Shown here piece after piece: positions 34,655-44,300 of a DNA stretch of 64,000 nt. The notes under the pieces are model-generated. The model had not been told where the DNA came from and ran no database searches. It saw only the letters and a list, made by a program, of their open reading frames with translations. The translations under genes and the position numbers were made by a program. Each line of letters begins with the position of its first letter. Positions within the stretch are counted from its first letter, which is position 1. Origin of the DNA: an uncultured Aquimarina sp. (lineage in GTDB: Bacteria > Bacteroidota > Bacteroidia > Flavobacteriales > Flavobacteriaceae); the NCBI GenBank assembly GCA_947498815.1, contig CANMLU010000001.1, forward strand, positions 62,001 to 126,000, given 5' to 3'.

Positions 34655-36100
34655 TTATCCTACAGAGCCTTCCAGAGAAATTTCTAAAAGTTTTTGCGCC
34701 TCAACGGCAAATTCCATAGGGAGTTTATTTAATACTTCTTTACTAAATCCATTAACAATCAAAGCAATCGCTTTTTCGGTATCAATGCCTCGTTGATTAC
34801 AGTAAAAGATTTGATCTTCACCTATTTTACTTGTAGTGGCTTCGTGCTCTATTTGAGCAGTTTTGTTTTTGGCCTCTATATATGGAAACGTATGAGCACC
34901 ACATTCATTGCCCATTAATAATGAATCACATTGTGAAAAATTACGCGCATTAGTTGCTCTACTATTTATTTGCACCAATCCACGATAGCTATTTTGAGAT
35001 TTACCAGCAGAAATACCTTTTGAAATGATCGTACTTTTGGTGTTTTTACCCAAGTGCACCATTTTGGTTCCCGTATCTGCCTGTTGAAAATTATTGGTAA
35101 CGGCGATAGAATAAAACTCTCCAACAGAATTATTTCCTTTAAGAATACAAGATGGATATTTCCAAGTGATTGCAGAGCCTGTTTCAACTTGGGTCCAAGA
35201 AATCTTGGCATTGTTTTCACAAATTCCTCTTTTGGTTACAAAATTAAAAACCCCACCTTTTCCTTCGGCATTTCCGGGGTACCAGTTTTGCACTGTAGAA
35301 TATTTGATTTCTGCATCATCAAGCGCTATCAATTCAACAACTGCTGCATGCAATTGATTTTCATCACGAGAAGGTGCTGTACACCCTTCAAGATAACTTA
35401 CATAACTACCTTTATCTGCAACGACCAATGTGCGTTCAAATTGACCTGTACCGGCCTGGTTTATTCGGAAATATGTAGACAATTCCATTGGGCAGCGAAC
35501 TCCTTTTGGGATATAACAAAAAGAACCGTCACTAAAAACAGCCGAGTTTAAAGCAGCATAAAAGTTATCTTTTTGTGGCACTACACTACCGATATATTTC
35601 TTTATTAATTCGGGATGCTCTTGGATGGCTTCGGATATCGAACAAAAAATAATTCCTTTTTCTGCAAGGGTTTCTTTAAAAGTAGTCGCCACAGAAACAG
35701 AATCCATAACAATATCAACAGCAACGCCTGCAAGTTTCTTTTGTTCATCTAGAGATATTCCTAGCTTTTTGAAAGTTTCTAACAGTTCTGGATCCACCTC
35801 ATCAATACTATTGTATTTTGGTTTTTTGTTGGGTGCCGAATAATAGGAGATATTTTGAAAATCGGGTTTCTTATAGGTAACATTTGCCCATTCGGGTTCT
35901 TCCATCTGTTCCCAAACACGAAAAGCTTCAAGCCTCCATTCGGTCATCCATTCTGGCTCTTCTTTTTTCTTAGAAATTGCACGAACGATATTTTCATTAA
36001 GACCTACAGGAAAAGTATCAGATTCTATATCTGTATAAAATCCATACTCATACTCTTTGGTCTCTAATTCTTTCTTTAAGTCGTCTTCTGTATATGCCAT
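34655..36100 (-). CDS. sufB: Fe-S cluster assembly scaffold subunit SufB
   Basis: 481 residues from the ATG at 36100 ([11 protein letters not shown]); another ATG directly precedes it at 36103. The AGGAGGT Shine-Dalgarno-like sequence at 36112-36106 lies 5 bases from the inner ATG, favouring it. SufB landmarks are intact: [60 protein letters not shown] and the conserved Cys in [16 protein letters not shown]. SufB carries the nascent cluster in the SufBC2D complex. It lies directly downstream of sufA. Confidence 0.96.
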   Translation of the reverse strand: MAYTEDDLKKELETKEYEYGFYTDIESDTFPVGLNENIVRAISKKKEEPEWMTEWRLEAFRVWEQMEEPEWANVTYKKPDFQNISYYSAPNKKPKYNSIDEVDPELLETFKKLGISLDEQKKLAGVAVDIVMDSVSVATTFKETLAEKGIIFCSISEAIQEHPELIKKYIGSVVPQKDNFYAALNSAVFSDGSFCYIPKGVRCPMELSTYFRINQAGTGQFERTLVVADKGSYVSYLEGCTAPSRDENQLHAAVVELIALDDAEIKYSTVQNWYPGNAEGKGGVFNFVTKRGICENNAKISWTQVETGSAITWKYPSCILKGNNSVGEFYSIAVTNNFQQADTGTKMVHLGKNTKSTIISKGISAGKSQNSYRGLVQINSRATNARNFSQCDSLLMGNECGAHTFPYIEAKNKTAQIEHEATTSKIGEDQIFYCNQRGIDTEKAIALIVNGFSKEVLNKLPMEFAVEAQKLLEISLEGSVG

Positions 36101-36105
36101 CATCT

Positions 36106-36112
36106 ACCTCCT
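36106..36112 (-). promoter_or_regulatory. strong Shine-Dalgarno sequence before sufB
   Basis: AGGAGGT on the minus strand directly before the ATG pair of sufB. Such strong sites are uncommon in this phylum, where most starts lack one. Confidence 0.6.
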
Positions 36113-36141
36113 GAAAACGAATTCAGGATCTTTTTTAAATT

Positions 36142-36471
36142 TTAAAGGGAAAAACTTTCTCCGCAACCGCAGGTTCTACTAGCGTTGGGGTTATTAAACA
36201 CGAATCCGGTACCATTCAACCCTCCAGAATATTCCAGAGTAGTACCAATAAGATAAAGGAAGCTCTTTTTATCAACTATGATTTTTACACCATTATCCTC
36301 AAACACCTTATCTCCTTCTTCTTGTGTTTTATCAAACGTTAAGTCATATGACAGACCAGAGCAACCACCACTTTTTACCCCTACGCGAACGTAATCGGAT
36401 GAGGTGCTATATCCATCTTCTGTCATTAATTCAACAACCTTGTTTTTTGCCGTGTCTGATACTTTAATCAT
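36142..36471 (-). CDS. sufA: A-type Fe-S carrier protein (SufA/IscA family)
   Basis: 109 residues. The three cluster-binding cysteines are in SGGCSGLSYDL and the C-terminal RTCGCGESFSL. A-type carriers receive clusters from the scaffold and pass them to apo-proteins. It is the first gene of the cluster, 38 bases before sufB. A -7 element TATATTTG lies 36 bases upstream. SufA and IscA cannot be told apart by sequence, but the context favours SufA. Confidence 0.93.
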   Translation of the reverse strand: MIKVSDTAKNKVVELMTEDGYSTSSDYVRVGVKSGGCSGLSYDLTFDKTQEEGDKVFEDNGVKIIVDKKSFLYLIGTTLEYSGGLNGTGFVFNNPNASRTCGCGESFSL

Positions 36472-36506
36472 ACTTCTTTATAAATAGATTAATTCTAAAT
36501 GAAATG

Positions 36507-36514
36507 CAAATATA
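36507..36514 (-). promoter_or_regulatory. -7 promoter element of the suf cluster
   Basis: TATATTTG on the minus strand, 36 bases before the sufA ATG; a small palindrome CTACATAAGTAG (36515-36526) directly abuts its upstream side and might be an operator. Confidence 0.5.
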
Positions 36515-36631
36515 CTACATAAGTAGATTTTATACACTAAACCTAACATTAATCTAACATATTGTGTAATAAGCTTTGGTTATAGTATCTATTAAAATAG
36601 GTACAGATAAGGTCAATTGATTATGATCAAT

Positions 36632-36639
36632 TACCTTTG
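36632..36639 (+). promoter_or_regulatory. -7 element very close to the thiL start
   Basis: TACCTTTG ends 4 bases before the proposed ATG of thiL (36644). If used, transcription would begin at or just before the start codon, giving an almost leaderless message. No clear -33 box. Confidence 0.3.
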
Positions 36640-36643
36640 CAAA

Positions 36644-37690
36644 ATGATTGAAGATAAAAACACCTCAAGAACAAAAATATCCGAACTAGGAGAATTTGGA
36701 TTGATTGACCATTTGACCAAAAATTTTAAGATCAAACAAGAGACTACAAATCTTGGAATTGGAGATGATGCTGCAGTACTCGATTTTAAAACAAAAAAAT
36801 GTGTGGTAACTACAGATTTATTGATTGAAGGTGTGCACTTTGATTTGTCCTATGTTCCTTTAAAACATTTGGGATATAAAGCTGTAATGGTTAATCTTTC
36901 TGATGTGTATGCAATGAATGCAAAGGCTACTCAAATCACGGTTTCTATAGCCATTTCAAATAGATTCCCATTGGAGGCATTGGAGGAACTATATGCCGGG
37001 ATTGAAACCGCCGCAAAAATTTACGACATAGATGTGGTAGGAGGAGATACAACATCTTCAAAAACTGGACTGATCATAAGTGTCACCGCTCTGGGATATG
37101 CAAACGAAGAAGATATAGTATATAGAAGTGGAGCTAAAGAGAATGACCTTTTGGTGGTTAGTGGGGATTTGGGAGCTGCCTATATGGGGCTTCAGATTCT
37201 TGAGCGAGAAAAACAGGTGTTCGAAGTTAATCCAAACTCGCAACCCGATTTGGATAAATATACATATTTGATCGAGCGACAATTAAAACCGGAAGCCAGA
37301 AAGGACATCCCAGAACTTCTTAAGGCCTTGGAAGTAAAACCTACGAGTATGATTGATATTAGTGATGGACTTTCGTCGGAAATAATACACTTGTGTAAGA
37401 AATCGGATGTTGGGGTTAATTTATATGAGGAGAAAATACCTTTGGATCCAGCAGTTATTTCGGTGTGCGAAGAATTTAAGTTAAACAGTACGACAGTGAC
37501 ACTTAATGGAGGTGAAGACTATGAATTGTTGTTTACAATTAAGCAAGAAGATTATCCAAAAATAAAAGCAAACCCAAACCTTACAGTAATTGGGCATATT
37601 ACTGATAAGAAAAGCGGAATAGGATTAGTAACACGTGCAAACGAAAAAATAGAGCTTACAGCCCAAGGGTGGAATCCTATTAAAGAATAA
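36644..37690 (+). CDS. thiL: thiamine-monophosphate kinase
   Basis: 348 residues from the ATG at 36644 (MIEDKNTSRTKISELGEFGL); upstream in-frame ATG at 36623 and TTG at 36617 are possible but the family starts with the RTKISELGEF motif. ThiL phosphorylates thiamine monophosphate to the diphosphate cofactor. Visible motifs: GIGDDAAVLDF, VTTDLLIEGVHFDL, VNLSDVYAMNA, VVGGDTTSSK, MIDISDGLSSEI and NGGEDYELLF. It is divergent from the suf cluster and monocistronic. Confidence 0.94.
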   Translation: MIEDKNTSRTKISELGEFGLIDHLTKNFKIKQETTNLGIGDDAAVLDFKTKKCVVTTDLLIEGVHFDLSYVPLKHLGYKAVMVNLSDVYAMNAKATQITVSIAISNRFPLEALEELYAGIETAAKIYDIDVVGGDTTSSKTGLIISVTALGYANEEDIVYRSGAKENDLLVVSGDLGAAYMGLQILEREKQVFEVNPNSQPDLDKYTYLIERQLKPEARKDIPELLKALEVKPTSMIDISDGLSSEIIHLCKKSDVGVNLYEEKIPLDPAVISVCEEFKLNSTTVTLNGGEDYELLFTIKQEDYPKIKANPNLTVIGHITDKKSGIGLVTRANEKIELTAQGWNPIKE

Positions 37691-37695
37691 TATTT

Positions 37696-37968
37696 TTACG
37701 ATGCAGCTTGAAAAGGAGGAGTATTCGCCTTGTATTTTGCAGCTCTCTTAGCATGTACAGAAGCTAAGATGTTATTAATTTCCTTCAGTTTTGGAGTCAT
37801 TACTTCTAAGCGACCTCTACTGTTTGTAGTGGCTTGTTCTCCACAATGTGAACATGTATATTCTTTAACATGATGAGTAACATTTTTGGAAAGAAGGTAA
37901 TCGTGACCAAATAAAGAGCAGTAGATTTTTGAGAAGGAAAATGCGGAGCTAGGGGTAGATTTTTTCAT
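37696..37968 (-). CDS. small zinc-ribbon protein
   Basis: 90 residues, no signal peptide. A probable zinc site is formed by the YCSLFGHDY Cys/His and the YTCSHCGEQATTNSRG knuckle. The rest is a basic helix (VMTPKLKEINNILASVHAKR). It resembles small DUF1660-like zinc-ribbon proteins of flavobacteria, whose function is unknown. It is convergent with thiL, with 5 bases between the stops. Confidence 0.7.
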   Translation of the reverse strand: MKKSTPSSAFSFSKIYCSLFGHDYLLSKNVTHHVKEYTCSHCGEQATTNSRGRLEVMTPKLKEINNILASVHAKRAAKYKANTPPFQAAS

Positions 37969-38186
37969 TTTTTTTGGGTTAAAAATTCATAGACAAGTGT
38001 TATAGGTTCATTATCAATACAATAATAGTATTTTTTTTGTTATTAACAATGTATTTGTAAGAAAAACTTGTCTTTTGAGGCTTATTTTTAACTAAAATCA
38101 AGACATAAAAGGGTTTTTAACTTTAAAAGCAGTATTTCATCTATGTTTTTTAACACTTTTCCGCACGGTGCTTACTAATTTATGTT

Positions 38187-38963
38187 TTATAAATCCATAA
38201 ATTTTTGTAGCTCGAATAGAAGGTCTTTTTTATTTTCGATATAAGACATATGACCACCATCAAAACTCACAAGTTTTGTTTTACATTCTTGAGCTTCTTG
38301 AAAATTTTGAGAATAGTTCAAAACAGGATCTAGTTTCCCTGAAAGTATTATTTTGGGGTTTTTAAAGCCCGAAAGTGTTGCACGCTGATCCTTTCGGATT
38401 TTCATACCTTCCAAAGCAGAAATAATACCTTGTAGCGGTGTTCTTGATGCTTGATTTTTGATGTGGTTTATTTCTTTACGAAATTTTGTTCTATTTTTTT
38501 CAGCAAAGAGATTAGCAATAGCCATACTGGTATAGGCATTGGGGTTTTTTTTAACAATGTCAATAGCTCTAGTACGATTTAATTTTCGTTCTTCACTATC
38601 AGGAAACGATGTTGAATTTAATAACACCAAACGGGAAACCTCGCTAGCAAAAAGCTCAAGGTATGCCAAAGCCGCATACCCACCCATTGAATGCCCAATA
38701 AAAGTAGCATTTTTAATTTCTAAGTGGTCCAAAACCGATTTTATGGCTTTGGCCATCTCTTCCATAGTATGAATATATCCGAGACATTCAGTGTTACCAT
38801 GACCCAATAAATCAATAGCAATACAATGATATTTTTTTGAAAAGACAGTTGTCATCTCTTCCCACATGCTTAAGTTTTCTAAAAAACCATGTAGAAAAAC
38901 AATAGATGGGCCTTTTCCAGAGCGGGTATAATTTATTTTAATGTCTTTATAGGTAAATATCAT
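38187..38963 (-). CDS. alpha/beta hydrolase
   Basis: 258 residues, no signal peptide. Oxyanion motif VFLHGFLENLSMWEE, nucleophile elbow GHSMGGYAAL (Ser about 93), acid in LSGKLDPVLNY and terminal His in VSFDGGHMSYIENKKDL. It fits the small cytoplasmic esterase group related to MenH/BioH/enol-lactone hydrolases; the substrate is unknown. It is divergent from brnQ with only 37 bases between the starts. Confidence 0.87.
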   Translation of the reverse strand: MIFTYKDIKINYTRSGKGPSIVFLHGFLENLSMWEEMTTVFSKKYHCIAIDLLGHGNTECLGYIHTMEEMAKAIKSVLDHLEIKNATFIGHSMGGYAALAYLELFASEVSRLVLLNSTSFPDSEERKLNRTRAIDIVKKNPNAYTSMAIANLFAEKNRTKFRKEINHIKNQASRTPLQGIISALEGMKIRKDQRATLSGFKNPKIILSGKLDPVLNYSQNFQEAQECKTKLVSFDGGHMSYIENKKDLLFELQKFMDL

Positions 38964-39000
38964 TTTGAAATTTTATTTTTAGGCACATAAACCTAACTAA

Positions 39001-40290
39001 ATGAGATTTAATAAAGAAACTTTCGTTGCAGGATTTGCACTATTTTCTATGTTTTTTGGTGCAGGAAACCTTATGCTACCTCCACTTTTGGGCCTTAAGG
39101 CAGGTGATGTCTGGTCACAAGTGATGATAGGGTTTGTAATTTCTGCGGTAATCATACCTTTATTAGGAATTTTTGCTCACGCCAGATTGCAGGGCACAAT
39201 GCTTGATTTTGCAAAGAAAGTATCCCCATCTTTTAGCCTTGTGTATTGTTTGTTGGTTTATATCATTTCGATAGCATTACCTTCTCCAAGAACAGCTTCG
39301 GTTACGCACGAAATGGCGATTCAACCTTTTTTTGGCACAAGTTCTTGGTTGACCAGTAGTGTATATTTTGCTTTCGTCTTACTCTTTGTGCTTAATAGAT
39401 CCAAAATTCTTGGTTTACTGGGTAAATTCTTATCACCCATTATATTTATCGTTGTACTTAGTATTATTTGCATTGGTATTTTTTCTATACAAGCCCCTAT
39501 ACATCCTTCGGATCTCGAAACACCAATAATAACAGGATTACTAGAAGGATATCAAACATTTGACGCTATTGGAGCAGTTGTAGTAGGTGGAGTGGTTATA
39601 ATTTCATTACAAATAAAGGGGAAGCATGATTTTGTAGAAAACAGGAAATTGATCATAAATTCTGGGATTGTGGCCGGGATAGGGCTTCTTATTATTTATT
39701 CCGGAATGATTTATAATGGTGCCTTGTTTAATACTGTATTTGATCAAGACATAAGCCGAACAGAGTTATTGTCTGGTATGAGTATGAAGACTCTAGGAAA
39801 TATTGGAAAAGTCTTTTTAAGTGTTTTGGTAGGGCTTGCCTGCTTTACTACTGCTGTTGGTATTGTAACCGGTACTGCCGATTTTATGAAAGGAGTTTTT
39901 GGCAACTCTCAAAAAATTTATATCGTTACAGCGATTATAGGTTGTATTCTAGGAGTAGTAATGGGGCAATTTGATGTACATTATATTATTGATGTCGCTG
40001 TGCCAGCGTTGATGTTGATTTATCCGATTACCATCGTTTTGATATTACTTAATGTGTTACCGGATAGATTAACATCACCATTGGTTTTTAGAGCTGTTGT
40101 GATCATCACTATTATATTTAGTATGCCCGATTTTTTGGCATCAATTGGTATGAAAACACAAATGGCTTCAATTATGGAATTACTTCCTTTTGGGAAGTAT
40201 AGTTTAGCCTGGTTGTTACCTGCATTGATTGCCCTTATTATTATGAATTTGGTTACTATTCGTGGTAAAAACTCGGAAACCACTCAATAA
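39001..40290 (+). CDS. brnQ: branched-chain amino acid transporter (BrnQ/LIVCS family)
   Basis: 429 residues, about 12 hydrophobic segments. The family signature at the N-terminus is clear: FALFSMFFGAGNLMLPPLLG, then RTASVTHEMAIQPFFG. It imports leucine, isoleucine and valine with Na+ or H+ across the inner membrane. It stands alone. The divergent partner is an alpha/beta hydrolase gene, with no functional link evident. Confidence 0.93.
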   Translation: MRFNKETFVAGFALFSMFFGAGNLMLPPLLGLKAGDVWSQVMIGFVISAVIIPLLGIFAHARLQGTMLDFAKKVSPSFSLVYCLLVYIISIALPSPRTASVTHEMAIQPFFGTSSWLTSSVYFAFVLLFVLNRSKILGLLGKFLSPIIFIVVLSIICIGIFSIQAPIHPSDLETPIITGLLEGYQTFDAIGAVVVGGVVIISLQIKGKHDFVENRKLIINSGIVAGIGLLIIYSGMIYNGALFNTVFDQDISRTELLSGMSMKTLGNIGKVFLSVLVGLACFTTAVGIVTGTADFMKGVFGNSQKIYIVTAIIGCILGVVMGQFDVHYIIDVAVPALMLIYPITIVLILLNVLPDRLTSPLVFRAVVIITIIFSMPDFLASIGMKTQMASIMELLPFGKYSLAWLLPALIALIIMNLVTIRGKNSETTQ

Positions 40291-40676
40291 CAATGTGTTA
40301 ATAGTCTATTTCTTACCGGATAAATGCAAGCACAACAAACATAATATTATAAGGTATTTGTGAGATTTCTTTAAATTTTTTTCATTTAATGTACAATCCA
40401 AATGCCTATAAATAAAGGGATAATTAGTTTTGTTTTCACAGTTTCTTCAAATTTATACTTGGCTATAAGTTTAATTGATTTAGGAATTTAGCCGAGTAAT
40501 TCTATTAATAAACGGCAAGTAAACAATCGTTTTTACACAAAATAAGTACGGGTTGTCCTTTTAATGTGTTTTTTGTCGAATTTTTAACATATCTTTAGAA
40601 TATTACCATTCCAAAAAGTGGTTTTACTTGTAGTCTTTCAGTGTTAAAATGGATTGTTTAATTTAAATTTATTTCA
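40291..40676. other. 386-base gene-free region
   Basis: No credible coding sequence. An imperfect hairpin (ACTTGGCTA at 40457-40465 with TAGCCGAGT at 40489-40497, one G-T pair) is the only structure seen. It presumably contains the promoter of the cytochrome c peroxidase gene. Confidence 0.45.
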
Positions 40677-42056
40677 ATGAAGAAAAACTTCTTTTTTATC
40701 CTGATCTTAGTTTTAGTATCCTGTGAAAATGATGATTATGTCCCGATAAATTCTAGTGTGGATCAAAGCAATTTTGACACTTCTAAGATGGGCATAGGAA
40801 TTGACAAACAACTTCTAAAAGCTCTAGAAAATGTATCAAATGGAATAGGAGCACCCTATTTTATATTGCCAAATAGTAGTGACTATTCTAATATCCCCCA
40901 AGATCCTTTGAATCCAATAACCGAGTCCAAAGTTGCTTTGGGAAAACTTCTTTTTCATGAAACAGCAACCGGAGGAAACCCCAAAATAGAGTCTAAGAAA
41001 GCCACATACTCTTGTGCATCGTGTCATCATGCAGCTGCCGGGTTTAGTTCGGGCATTAGACAAGCTATTGGTGAGACAGGCATAGGGTTTGGAGTTAATG
41101 GTAATGAAAGGATTATTGACCCGAGTGTTCCGTTAGACTCTGTAGATATACAACCACTTCGTTCTCCCACCATATTAAATGTTGCTTATCAGGATATCAT
41201 GCTTTGGAATGGCCAATTTGGAGGTAGTGGAACAAATTTGGGCACAGAAGCTAATTGGACTAATATTCCAGAGAATTTTTTAGGTTTTGAAGGTGTGGAA
41301 GTTCAAGCAATAAAAGGTCAAGGTGTTCATAGGTTATTAATAGACGACAATTTTGTAACTACTTTTGGTTATAAACAAATGTTTGACATCGCTTTTCCTG
41401 ATGTTGCAGAAAATGAAAGATATTCAACAGAGAATGCAGCTTTGGCAATTGCAGCATATGAGAGAACTGTACTACCTACACAAGCTCCATGGCAGAAATG
41501 GTTAAAAGGAGAATTTAATGTACTAACAAAAGAAGAAAAAAGAGGAGCACTTGTATTTTTTGGAAAAGGAAAATGTTATGAATGTCACACGGGTCCTGCC
41601 TTAAGTGACAAAAATTTCTATTCTTTTGGAATGGGAGATTTTGATAATACAAGTGGAGCAATAGTATTAGGAAACGTGAATTTTGATAATGTCAAAAAAG
41701 GAAGAGGCGGGTTTACTAATAAAGTAGCGGATAATTATAAGTTTAAAACGCCTACATTATATAATCTAATTGATAATGGTTTTTATGGTCACGGCGGAAC
41801 ATTTACTTCTGTTAAGGATGTTGTTGAATACAAAAATGATGGTATTTCTCAGAACTCAGAAGTTCCTGCAGAAAATTTAGCTTCTCAGTTTGGAAACATC
41901 AACTTAACTAAAAAGCAAATTGATAATCTAACTTTATTTATTAAAAATGGATTAAGAGATCCTAACCTAATCAGATATGTTCCGAATACCATTGAATCTG
42001 GATTTTGTTTTCCAAATAATGATCCAGTATCCAGAGTAGATTTGGGATGTGATTAA
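40677..42056 (+). CDS. di-haem cytochrome c peroxidase / MauG-family lipoprotein
   Basis: 459 residues. Lipobox LVLVSCENDD (Cys16). Two c-type haem sites: CASCH (113-117) and CYECH (300-304). GKLLFHETATGG and LRSPTILNVAYQDIMLWNGQ are family features, as is FKTPTLYNLIDNGFYGHGGT near the second haem. Such envelope proteins reduce hydrogen peroxide or carry out related oxidations. The Cys and acidic DD after it suggest an exposed lipoprotein. Its TAA stop shares the TTAA palindrome (42053-42056) with the stop of the convergent VOC gene. Confidence 0.9.
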   Translation: MKKNFFFILILVLVSCENDDYVPINSSVDQSNFDTSKMGIGIDKQLLKALENVSNGIGAPYFILPNSSDYSNIPQDPLNPITESKVALGKLLFHETATGGNPKIESKKATYSCASCHHAAAGFSSGIRQAIGETGIGFGVNGNERIIDPSVPLDSVDIQPLRSPTILNVAYQDIMLWNGQFGGSGTNLGTEANWTNIPENFLGFEGVEVQAIKGQGVHRLLIDDNFVTTFGYKQMFDIAFPDVAENERYSTENAALAIAAYERTVLPTQAPWQKWLKGEFNVLTKEEKRGALVFFGKGKCYECHTGPALSDKNFYSFGMGDFDNTSGAIVLGNVNFDNVKKGRGGFTNKVADNYKFKTPTLYNLIDNGFYGHGGTFTSVKDVVEYKNDGISQNSEVPAENLASQFGNINLTKKQIDNLTLFIKNGLRDPNLIRYVPNTIESGFCFPNNDPVSRVDLGCD

Positions 42057-42436
42057 TTCAAGGTAGCGATCCACCATGTATTGCCAAAGGGGTCTTTAAA
42101 ACCGGCCCCTCGGGCTCCATGATCTTCCTCCATTGGTGCCATTAGAGATGTTGCTCCTGCATCTATTGCTTCGTAGTAGGTTTGATCAGTATCTTTAACA
42201 TATACATACATAGATCCTGGATGAGCAGGATAGCTTGGCGATGCTTCAGTTAGTAAAATGGTACTGTCTCCTATTTTAATTTCTGAATGCTGTATTCGGT
42301 TGTTAAGATCAAGACTTCGTACCATTTCTTGAGCCTGAAAAATCTTTCGAATGAAATCAATAAAATCTTCGGCTTTTTCGACCACTAAATAAGGCATGGC
42401 TTGCTGGTGACCAGCAGTAATTTTCATTCGTTGCAT
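42053..42436 (-). CDS. VOC superfamily (PhnB-like) protein
   Basis: 127 residues, a single vicinal-oxygen-chelate fold: MPYLVVEKAEDFIDFIRKIF, HSEIKIGDSTILLTEAS, MYVYVKDTDQTYYEAIDAGA and GFKDPFGNTWWIATLN. This is the PhnB/glyoxalase-like subgroup; the substrate is unknown. Starts at residue 1 (42436) or residue 4 (42427) are both possible. It is a lone gene, tail to tail with the cytochrome c peroxidase. Confidence 0.87.
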   Translation of the reverse strand: MQRMKITAGHQQAMPYLVVEKAEDFIDFIRKIFQAQEMVRSLDLNNRIQHSEIKIGDSTILLTEASPSYPAHPGSMYVYVKDTDQTYYEAIDAGATSLMAPMEEDHGARGAGFKDPFGNTWWIATLN

Positions 42437-42551
42437 ACTATAAAAAAAAGAGTTTTTGCCTTTAACGACAGAATTAAGGCAAATATTTTAGGAAAAAGGA
42501 AAATATAACATAAATCTTAACACATAATTTATATCAATATACTTTAAGAGC

Positions 42552-44045
42552 TTATTTCTTTAACCTTTCAATCCATTCGTAAATCTTTTTTGAAACAGGA
42601 CTTGCCCCTCTGTCATAATTAGACATGACCGCAACAATGTATCCATGATCCAAAAAGATGTCTAGTTGAGAGTTAAGACCTGGAAACCCTCCACCGTGAC
42701 CGACCACTTTTCCTATTTTGCTATTTTGGATTGTGAATCCATATCCATATCTTGATTTTGTATGGTCCGTCCAAAGTAAGGCTAAAGAAGATTTTGAAAC
42801 CAATTTTTCATTACGTAGAGCTAATGCGAAACGATGTAAGTCTTTAACCGTAGAAAAACCACCTCCCGCAGGTCCTCCTTTGATAACATGCTTAAATATG
42901 TTGTTTTTCCAACCCGATGTGTTATTTGACGTGGGTATATATCCTATGGCTAGGTTATCTATGGGTTCATCCATCTCATAAGAATCAGAATTAGTCATTC
43001 CTGCCGGTTGATAGATGTTTTCTCGGATATAATCAAAATAGTTTTGGCCTGTGGATTCCTGGATAATTACGCCCAAGAGTAACATTCCCGTATTGCTATA
43101 TCTGTATTTTTCTCCTGGTGCAAAAGCAAGAGAACTTCCTTTAACTAAAGGTTTAAACTCTTCAATGGTTCGGTATAATTCTCGAGACGAATTCCAATAT
43201 GTTTTATTAAAATAACTGCCTAATCCACTAGTATGGGATAATAAATGATGAATAGTAACCTTATCTATAATTTCTTTGGGTAGCCAACTCTCGTCAATAT
43301 ATTTACTTATCGCATCATTTAGTGTTACTTTTTGCCTCTCAACGAGTTGCATAATTGCAATAGCTGTGAACATTTTATTCATTGATCCCAAATTAAATTT
43401 AGTATCGATAGTATTGGCTGCATGAAATCGTTTAGAAGCTTCACCGTATGCTTTTTCAAATAAGACCTGATCCCCTTTTGCAATCAATACGGTACCCGAA
43501 AAAACATCTTTTACAGAAAGCTTATTGAGCAGTGCATTAGCTTTATTTGATAGTTCTGTTTCTGATATTTCTGGGGCTTCGATATTTAAAGGAGTTTTTG
43601 CAGACGAAAACCATAAACTATCAATTACGTAATCAGTTGTATTTGTAAAACTTAAAGTAAAAGCATACCAAGAATCGAAATTATTGTCATTAACTATTAT
43701 TACTGTTTTGTCGGGACGCGAAGGAGTATAATTCCTAATACTATAAAAATTAACCCCTCCAGTTTTTCTATAGTTATCCATTAAGTATTCTTGGATATCT
43801 TCTATTGAGAATTTCTTTAAGATATCTTTGGCGCTATGTTTTGTAATAAACTGATTTATTTTTTTAGGATCATTTGAATTAAACATTTCAACTGTTTCCT
43901 GGACTACCTGTCCCATTTTTCCTTTGGGAAAATTAAGATCATCTTTAAAATCTATTTTAGTTGTCTGTTGGGTATAACAGAAGAATGGAAATACTAAAAA
44001 GATGAAAAGTATTTTAAAATTACTGATCCTTTTTAAAGTCGTCAT
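42552..44045 (-). CDS. secreted beta-lactamase-family serine hydrolase
   Basis: 497 residues from the ATG at 44045, giving the signal peptide LFIFLVFPFFCYTQQ; an upstream start at 44087 adds 14 residues. The N-terminal part (about 25-140) is a small DUF3887-like domain; the hydrolase domain has SMNK (nucleophile Ser), YSNTG and GHGGGFPG. It probably cleaves a peptide or ester in the periplasm. A further paralogue in this window is the membrane-anchored copy at 29348-30700. Confidence 0.85.
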   Translation of the reverse strand: MTTLKRISNFKILFIFLVFPFFCYTQQTTKIDFKDDLNFPKGKMGQVVQETVEMFNSNDPKKINQFITKHSAKDILKKFSIEDIQEYLMDNYRKTGGVNFYSIRNYTPSRPDKTVIIVNDNNFDSWYAFTLSFTNTTDYVIDSLWFSSAKTPLNIEAPEISETELSNKANALLNKLSVKDVFSGTVLIAKGDQVLFEKAYGEASKRFHAANTIDTKFNLGSMNKMFTAIAIMQLVERQKVTLNDAISKYIDESWLPKEIIDKVTIHHLLSHTSGLGSYFNKTYWNSSRELYRTIEEFKPLVKGSSLAFAPGEKYRYSNTGMLLLGVIIQESTGQNYFDYIRENIYQPAGMTNSDSYEMDEPIDNLAIGYIPTSNNTSGWKNNIFKHVIKGGPAGGGFSTVKDLHRFALALRNEKLVSKSSLALLWTDHTKSRYGYGFTIQNSKIGKVVGHGGGFPGLNSQLDIFLDHGYIVAVMSNYDRGASPVSKKIYEWIERLKK

Positions 44046-44300
44046 ATGGATGGTTTTAAAAGTTCTTACTTCATGTTGGGAACACATTATGTAGCACTAG
44101 CAAATAGTGATCATAATTTCTTCCTTGAAATATTTATAACGGGGCCGTTAAATCACTTCAAATTATAGCCTCAAATATTATTCCATTCGACAAGAAAACA
44201 GATAATTAAGAAATTATTAGGAAAACAATGACTCTTGTATACTTAAAAAAGTAGAGTGATAAAAACAAAACTACTTGTTATTTAATACAGCAAATCAGAC

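Noticed and set aside
35054-35551. A 165-residue plus-strand frame
   Set aside because: It is opposite sufB, whose frame is intact and conserved; the product looks random.
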